Assembly: GCA_964023205.1 (NCBI GenBank)
Contig: OZ026840.1
Span: forward strand, 28,090,064 to 28,154,063
From: Lutraria lutraria
Taxonomy: Eukaryota; Mollusca; Bivalvia; Venerida; Mactridae
Direction: 5' to 3'
Length of the DNA: 64,000 nt
The notes under the pieces are model-generated. The model searched no databases. It had not been told where the DNA came from and saw only the letters and a program-made list of their open reading frames with translations. Below are positions 57,476-64,000 of the stretch, in pieces. Both the position numbers and the translations under genes were made by a program. Positions within the stretch are counted from its first letter, which is position 1, and each line of letters begins with the position of its first letter.

Positions 57476-57621
57476 TGTTGATATTACAGCCAGTTAGTAA
57501 ATAGGAGTAATACAGTACTGCTTCATTTTCGTTAAAATCTTAATTAAAACAAGACTTGGATAAGGAGATAAATTTATTTTCGAATCATTAAAGCATTCGA
57601 AAATCTTACGCATGCGTCGTT

Positions 57622-57833
57622 TTCAGCACAGGGACCTTGAATTTTATCTATAAAGTAACAGTAGGCCCCAAAAATTATTACCCGAGCCTCGTTCATAGAC
57701 CGCTGTATATATACATGTATATTATATTAATATATAATATATATATATACAGCGGTCTATGAACGAGGCTCGGATTACCTTTTTTGGGCCTATTGTTGTT
57801 ACCTGGATAACATTTCAGGTTCCTGTGTTTTCA
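57622..57833. mobile_element. Foldback (hairpin) element of about 210 bp
   Basis: A 31-bp perfect inverted pair, cgagcctcgttcatagaccg plus ctgtatatata (57683-57713) and its complement ending at 57772, lies around an AT-only loop. Outward the pairing continues imperfectly through gtaacagtaggcccc / gggcctattgttgttac to ttcagcacagg / cctgtgttttca, about 90-100 bp per arm. No coding content. Typical of a MITE or a palindromic insertion. Confidence 0.8.
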
Positions 57834-57980
57834 GTGTCCAAATTTGAGTAGCAGTCCAATATGTCGACTACACTCCAATATTACAAAAATAACGGACGGA
57901 TGCCCATTGAGAGTTGTCCATCCGTAAAAATATTGGACAGTGAGAACAAAAGGATGACGTCACAGGAATGATTTAACTAT

Positions 57981-58090
57981 AAATATGCCTTGCCAACGCA
58001 AAAATCGTTTGTTTTTGGTTTTGGTTTAAGGTGATGTTTGAGACATATATTCCTCCGCGTTACAACATATAGCGGAGGAATACTGTCTCA
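57981..58090. repeat. Repeat with hairpin; part duplicated at 58711-58775
   Basis: 57981-58044 (aaatatgccttgccaacgca, ttggtttaaggtgatgtttg) recurs at 58711-58775 with few changes. Only the first copy continues into a hairpin: tgagacatatattcctccgc (58039-58057) pairs with gcggaggaatactgtctca (58072-58090). A second small palindrome, accaaacccagtttggt, follows. 58091-58710 is otherwise unassigned. Confidence 0.7.
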
Positions 58091-58782
58091 ACATAGCGTG
58101 ACCAAACCCAGTTTGGTCAGGTGACATGTAAAAGTAGTCACTTCTAATAAGGGTTTTGCTCGGGTAATACCTTGTTAACATTCAAATTCAATCATGTACT
58201 TAGACATAGTGATTATTTTTGTATACTCTTTGAATAACATATTAGAATAACACACCTCGACAGAATTCCTTGAGTCCAATATTTCGAGGAATAGTCTGAG
58301 AAAAGTACCGATCACCGGTATATTTTGTGCATGTTACGGATACACGTTTCCTCTTGCCAAAGGAGAAGGGTTTTTTTGTGGGCGGCCAGTATTCCGTTGA
58401 CAAGTATACAGTCAATAATTTTCATAAAACATCTGTTTTGAATTGTATTGTTCTCTTTTACACAATGAAGCAAAGTTGTTGACTGCGGTGGTCTTTACAA
58501 TGTTTAAAAAATATATAGCAGAATACAACTAATATAGTTGTTCTAAAAAGGCAGCTTAGCTAAACACTGCCTTATTTATTATTGCGAACTTATGTTGAAC
58601 GATGTGTTATATACGTCAGTATAATTTTCATATACAAAATGTAGTAGATAATAATGTAACTTATGTTATATGTTAATGCTGTTGTATTACCCCTTTTTTG
58701 TACCCGAAGTAAATATGCCTTGCCAAAGCAAAAAGCATTTGTTTTTTGTTTTGGTTTAAGGTGATGTTTGAGACACAGTACT

Positions 58783-59849
58783 ATTGTAAGCAGACTTTGA
58801 AATAAATAAAATCCTGACTGAAAATTAATTTGAAAAATGAGATCAGATATATGGGTTCTTTCTGTATCATTTCAAGAACAATTTTATTATCACAATTTTA
58901 CATTAGGTTTTTTGTACTTTGAAAATGATACCAATTTATAAGATATTGTGACTTTAAACACAGGTGGCTTTATACATGATTTTTATAGCTCAGATTTCCA
59001 GTATTATACAATAAGTATGTACTATATTTTAGTTATGGCATGTAGAGCTGGTGATGAATGGTCTGCATTGTAGTACAGTATTCAGTTCAACATGATGGAA
59101 GCTTGCTGTACAATGTCTGCACCTGACTTGCACTTCGGCCTTAGGAAGGTATGATTTCCCTAATTAATGCTCTAAGAACTGTATGGTATTTTTAGGATGC
59201 TCGTCCATCTGTGCGTCCACCTCTTTGCAGTGAAAACTCTTCATTTATTTTTGTATATTAACAGGGTTTTCACCAATGTGAATGTAATTATGTTCCAAAC
59301 CTTTTGTATATTTACTTGTTTGCTATTTTAATTTTTGTATAAATGTATGTTTTCAATACCTTTTTTCTGTGTCATTGCATGCTTTGTTCCAAAGCCTCGA
59401 TATCTTTATGTGTATTAAACAATTTTGCTGATTAAAGGGAGACAACTCAATTTTCCATGCAATGACAACCTAGCTGCACTTATTGTGATCTATTCAAATC
59501 AGTTTTAATTGTCTTGACTTGTTGCATTGTACATTAGTGTTTAAACTATTTTAATACTTAATTATGTACTATTTAATCATAGATGTGATATATACTGTAG
59601 TATATAAGCTGGTTGAGGATAACTACCACCTACAGTCTAACTGAAATAATGTTTAAAAACGACGTTATAAATCAGATGAAACAAATAAACAATGGTAGAG
59701 TCATAGTTGAATTGGGTGCAACACATGAACTCATGATGTTTGAAGGCCTGTTTTACAAATTTTCATTTACAAATACCTGAAATTTTAAACTGTCCTGTAA
59801 TAACAATCTGTCTTTGATATTTAATATTTATAAAACTAGAATGTCAGCT
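58783..59849. other. No recognised feature
   Basis: AT-rich DNA. aaggtatga at about 59145 looks like a splice donor after a short GC-richer stretch, but no open frame supports an exon. Confidence 0.5.
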
Positions 59850-59856
59850 TATTTTT

Positions 59857-60330
59857 TCACTCATAAGAGCACAAGTGTTAGGGATGAGTTTTTGTGATCA
59901 GTCTTTGTCCAGAATCTGTGTTGTATGGCATGTATGCTGTAGCGTGCATCATCAACTTATACCTTATGAATACACTACAGGCCACATTTTAGATAGATTA
60001 TCACAAAACTGAAGTGGAATTTGTATGGACAAAATCTTGGACAAGATAGATAATAGGTCATTTGGTGTCAATAATTAGTTTACCATGTAAATGTTTAATT
60101 AGATCAACATGAAAATTTGTCAAAATGTTCATTTTAATAATATCTTGGACAAGTTTGATAAAAGATCATCTATGAACAAAAACTAGGTCACCTGGGTAAA
60201 TCTTAGTTTAGACAAAGTTAACGCTGATCTAGATGTCACATGTTTGATTGGATCTTCACTAAACCTTGTCAGATTATTTGCCTTAATGATATTTAGGACA
60301 AGTTTAAATATGGGTCATGTCAGGTCTTTC
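59857..60330. mobile_element. Old, truncated agctcac-family fragment
   Basis: It starts with a decayed hairpin (cactcataagagcac...gatgag). It continues with phrases of the 147-bp-module elements: actacaggccacattttaga, aatcttggacaagatagata, aaaactaggtcacctgggta, gattggatcttcactaaacc, ttgtcagattatttgcctta, aatatgggtcatgtc. The order is as in 42932-44093. The closing gggcca hairpin is missing. It is the most diverged member in the window. Confidence 0.7.
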
Positions 60331-61658
60331 AGTTTTACCAGGATTTAGAGCACAAATAAATCGGAGAAAATAATACATGTAATCAGTAACAAACTATTTT
60401 GACACAGAGACATTTGGGCATGGAAAAACATTTAGGCATCAAGTTACAATTTAGATGGCACATGACAAACAAATTTAGATCTTCTATCCTGTCATTCACA
60501 GACAACATACTTATATGTATGCTCTTAAAATTCGAAATAAATTCATCCTAAAATAGTGCCCTAAACAAAATGTTTAACACACACATTAAGTTTGATTCAG
60601 TGTGCTCATGAGCGGTGATGGGAATGCAAGGTTTTAAATTTTGATCTGCATGACTACCTGCAATGCTACCCTGGTCTGTTAATCAATCCAGGCCAGACAA
60701 GTGAAGTATGAGTATTTTAATGCATTTGCCAAACATAACTACCTAAGTGTAGTCTATAATTGTATTAAATGTAGCCAGATTATAATGAAGCACAGTGACA
60801 ATTAGGTACTGTATCTTTGATCTCTTTCAGAGTAAATGCAGTAAGCCATAGCAATCATACATTAAAAGAGATAAAGAAGAAATGACAAACACTCAAGGCA
60901 AAGGAAAGCCAACAACTTAAACTTGTTGCGGGCAATGGACCTGGACCAAAAGATCAGTCAGAAGTTGAATAGTCAGTAAGCAATGTTAATCAATCTTTCA
61001 GTTATTAAAAAGACAATATAATATGAATAGTACTGTATAATTGCTATTTTCGATACAGCTGTTTTAGTATCATTATTTATGTCATGCCTTTCAAAGTAGA
61101 AATAAAGCATCAAAAGGTTGACTGTCACACATTGTATGACTTTGAATTAAAACAAATGTAATGTTACTTATTAAACGTATGTGCCTTTTAAAGACAGAAC
61201 ATGCATACTTGTATTATCTTTTCTGGTACTGGCTATCATTCCAAAAACAATGTTGACAGATTGTGATGCATGAAAATTCTGGTATATTGCAATACATTCC
61301 AAATGCAATACGTAACGATACAATTTCATCCCGTGTCACGATATGTTGAAGTAAATTGATACTTCAGCTTGTATTGTATCAGCTGTGGCCTAGTTCGACT
61401 GGAAAACAGTTAGAAATGTTTTATTTGTGTAACCGTATTAGAACTGTATACAATGAAGGTTACTTTGCTCAAAGAGAGTTTTATATGTACAACTATTTAT
61501 ATACTATACATCTGACATGAAGTTTCATTCTAGTCATTGATGTTAAAATTAATATTCTGATAGCTTAAATAAAGATACCATCATAGAAGTGATTAATGAA
61601 ACTATACATACCCATACATTCATTAAAATCTAAGCTTGATAACTTAATAAATTTGCAG
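60331..61658. other. No recognised feature
   Basis: AT-rich sequence. A segment at 60831-60975 is bounded by ctctttcag and gtaagc, which look like splice sites, but all three frames contain stops. At most it is a non-coding exon. Confidence 0.45.
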
Positions 61659-62337
61659 TACAAAATTTCCTGCAATACCCATCCCTATTGACCAGAATAG
61701 ATGCTGGTTTGGAATCTGGTAAGTTCTAAGAAATATCCAGATCTTTATAAAAAATAATAGTAAAATTTTGTCAGTTAATTTCTTTGTCTGTATTAACTGT
61801 CACTTCCAACAATAAATGGACAATTCTTTTCATACTTACTTGTTGCTGCATACAGATGTTGTTTCAGAAGGTTTATCTTATTATTCAGTAATCATCTACA
61901 CAATGTTTCAGGTTTTTTTCTCAAATGCAAAATTTAGTATAGTAAGTCACCTTAAATCTTTTCTTTGAAGGGACTCATGAACAAGAGTACTCTAAGTACA
62001 TATAATACCTGCATCAATTAAGTACCTTCAATTCCTGCATCTGGATCTTCATTTGTAACTGGTAAGTGAACATATACTAAATTCAGATAATCTTTCACAT
62101 TTTATCACAAAATATGCTGTTATATATCCAGTTATATTTGTAGTTACATGTAAATATTACAACCATTTATGGACAATACTGTTTTTAACATTTAGGCAAA
62201 AGCATATGATATGTTATTTGTTTTAGTAATAATTAAGTGAAACAAAATTCTTTCAAAAGATAGTGGAGACCGTGTAACCACTGTCAGCACTGCCAATACT
62301 TCAAGACTGAATAAAAAAAAAATGCCGAGAAACTGAA
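61659..62337 (+). other. Candidate short phase-1 exons (weak)
   Basis: Three pieces look like small exons. 61659-61718 (60 nt, after atttgcag, before gtaagt) reads QNFLQYPSLLTRIDAGLE. 62023-62061 (39 nt, after aattaag, before gtaagt) reads PSIPASGSSFVT. From 62260 (after tttcaaaag) comes SGDRVTTVSTANTSRL, running to a stop near 62337. All fit phase 1 at each junction, so they could join. The total is short, acceptors are weak, and no domain is recognised. This could be a host gene fragment or coincidence. Confidence 0.2.
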
Positions 62338-62424
62338 ATGCTCCACATTTGTCAGCACTGAAGAAGGTACTACTAATCTACTAATACATGTGTTATAAGT
62401 AAGACTAACTATTACATTTCCAGG

Positions 62425-62550
62425 GCATCAAGTTTTCTGTAAATTCCTATATATTCCTTTAATTTGGGGTCATTTCTATAAATTACTATATTGCGGTAAA
62501 AATTTCTATATTTCCAAGAAATTCCTATAAATTCCTATATTTTTAGGTAA
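62425..62550. repeat. Short imperfect repeat of an aaattcctatat word
   Basis: aaattcctatatattcc, catttctataaattac, aaatttctatatttcc and aaattcctataaattcctat follow each other at about 25-40 base spacing, interrupted by a few unique bases. Confidence 0.5.
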
Positions 62551-64000
62551 ACAAGAAATGTATGATTCTGAGAAAGAAACAAATTATGCATATATATTTC
62601 ATACACTTTTGGTCATGTGTTTGTAAATTTGCAAAATTTACTTCAAAATTAGCATTTCTTTCAGCATCATCAGCGCATGTGTTTAGTCATGATTAATGAA
62701 AGTGTTTTTGCTTATGCCTTTACTCAGAGGATTGTTCCGTATGTTGTGTGTTTTTGCCACTTAAACTTTAGTCATTAATCAGGTCCGAGGCTCAATATTT
62801 ATATATGTGTATGGTAGTTAATGTGTCTGAGTAATTACTTTATAATTATTTTTGAATTAAAGAAAACAATAAGTATGAAGTGTAAATGTACGAAAAAACT
62901 TTTGTCTCGCAATATAAGCCCAGCAATATCTTTGCATTTCATGATCTTTGTTTTTCAGTTCTTACGTTATATTTTACATATAGTAGTTATATGATCATGA
63001 TATATCACTACAAACAACATGAATACAACATCATGTACACAAGGAAAACAACTCTTCATGATGGATCCAGATGGCTAGAACTCTGGAAAGTAGAACTTCT
63101 TTTCCCAGTCCTGTTGAGTCAGGCCAATGAGAGTCGATTGTATCATTGTGCCTTAATTGTTTTTTTGTTTGATACATATATGATATGTATGACACCAGAC
63201 TGTTTCCTGGTGAACATTTAGTGTACTGTACTTTCTTTTCCAAAATGTAATTATTTTAAAAGTTGCATTTGTGTTTTGCTTCAAAAGTTAGTTTAATTTA
63301 TTATTATTATTATTATCTGTTGTTGTTGTTTTGCATATGAATGAATACAGAACAGCACTTAAACCCCAGGAATTTGTATAAAAGGTATTGGGAGGAGCCT
63401 AATTTCAAATGGTGGCTGTTTTTAGCAACATCTTGTACTCAGATAACTTTCTGTGAAATAATTCAGGTTTTGAATTCCTCATTAGATGTAAAATTGCCAC
63501 AGTATTGGTGAATTTCATGATCTACAAATTGGTCATTGAGGTTTTTATTTTCAACATTTGACAGGCATCTGAAACATGAAATTTTACAAGAGAGCAGTAG
63601 TTGAATTGGAATTTGACATAACCTCTAACCCTAGTCACACAATGTAAACATGCTACTGGGTGTTTATACCAGTGTCTTACCTGTATGAGATATCAGTCCA
63701 GCAAAGCCCAACTAAAGGCGTATTTAAGTTATAGCAGTTACAAGTGAACTGAATAGCCCTGCCTAATACCAAGTCAGTAGGAGCTACCACACGCTTTGCT
63801 TTAAGTGTTTTAGTCATGTTGTGTGAGCATTGCCAACCATGTATACCAGTCAGGCTTTTATTTCTTGATCTGTTTAATTAAGTAATGAATATTGTAATTC
63901 CATTTAATTTGTTTATAAAAGAGAAGTGTGTTGTAAGTGGTGGAGGAGGATAGAAGGATACTGTAATAGTTCTGGTTTTTATTTGTCCTATATTTTCCTA
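62551..64000. other. No recognised feature
   Basis: AT-rich sequence up to the window end. The 111-codon plus frame at 62886-63221 and its 70-codon minus counterpart have no motif I recognise and no support from context. A small (TTA)n patch lies at about 63300-63315. Confidence 0.5.

Noticed and set aside
62886..63221. 111-codon plus frame near the window end
   Set aside because: No motif, AT-rich composition, and a competing minus frame; no evidence beyond openness.

Overview
The window looks like gene-poor, repeat-dense nuclear DNA from a mollusc, most likely a bivalve. It is strongly AT-rich. It has no operon structure and no recognisable host protein-coding gene. Nearly every readable coding trace belongs to a eukaryotic transposable element: LINE 3' ends, mariner, Tc1, Harbinger, hAT-type elements and a tyrosine-recombinase (DIRS-like) retroelement. 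Several non-coding families, such as elements opening with agctcac and closing with a gggcca...tggccctcttg hairpin, and CGAAG-rich elements, are ones I associate from memory with bivalve genomes. The species cannot be told from the sequence.

Layout. 1-1.5 kb is a 45-bp satellite. 2.9-7.0 kb and 17.2-21.9 kb are the arms of a large diverged inverted duplication. Each arm carries a 26-bp-type satellite, and different transposons have entered each arm since the duplication. The roughly 10-kb spacer holds a Harbinger remnant, a degenerate LINE, a CpG-rich CGAAG element, SINE and tRNA-like pieces, and a 3-kb, 30-bp satellite with higher-order structure. 25.5-34.4 kb is a field of diverged long-period repeats (about 0.2 and 1 kb units), interrupted by a LINE 3' end and a SINE. 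37.3-38.8 kb is a 34-bp satellite split by a hAT-type element. 39.8-49.8 kb is a stack of interspersed elements built from tandem modules; inside it a LINE is split by a mariner, which is itself split by one of these elements. 50.6-50.9 kb is another LINE 3' end. 51.9-56.5 kb is a decayed DIRS-like retroelement (gag, RT, RNase H, possible methyltransferase region, tyrosine recombinase) cut by a hAT-type element with a perfect 8-bp target duplication. 56.7-58.8 kb holds hairpin/foldback elements and a tRNA-like sequence. 58.8-64 kb is AT-rich DNA with one old repeat fragment and a few weak exon candidates.

How it fits together. There is no pathway here; the value is a readable insertion history. 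Target duplications, uninterrupted duplicate copies that act as empty sites, and reading frames that resume on the far side of insertions give a relative order for many events. All identities are by eye; no search or alignment was run.
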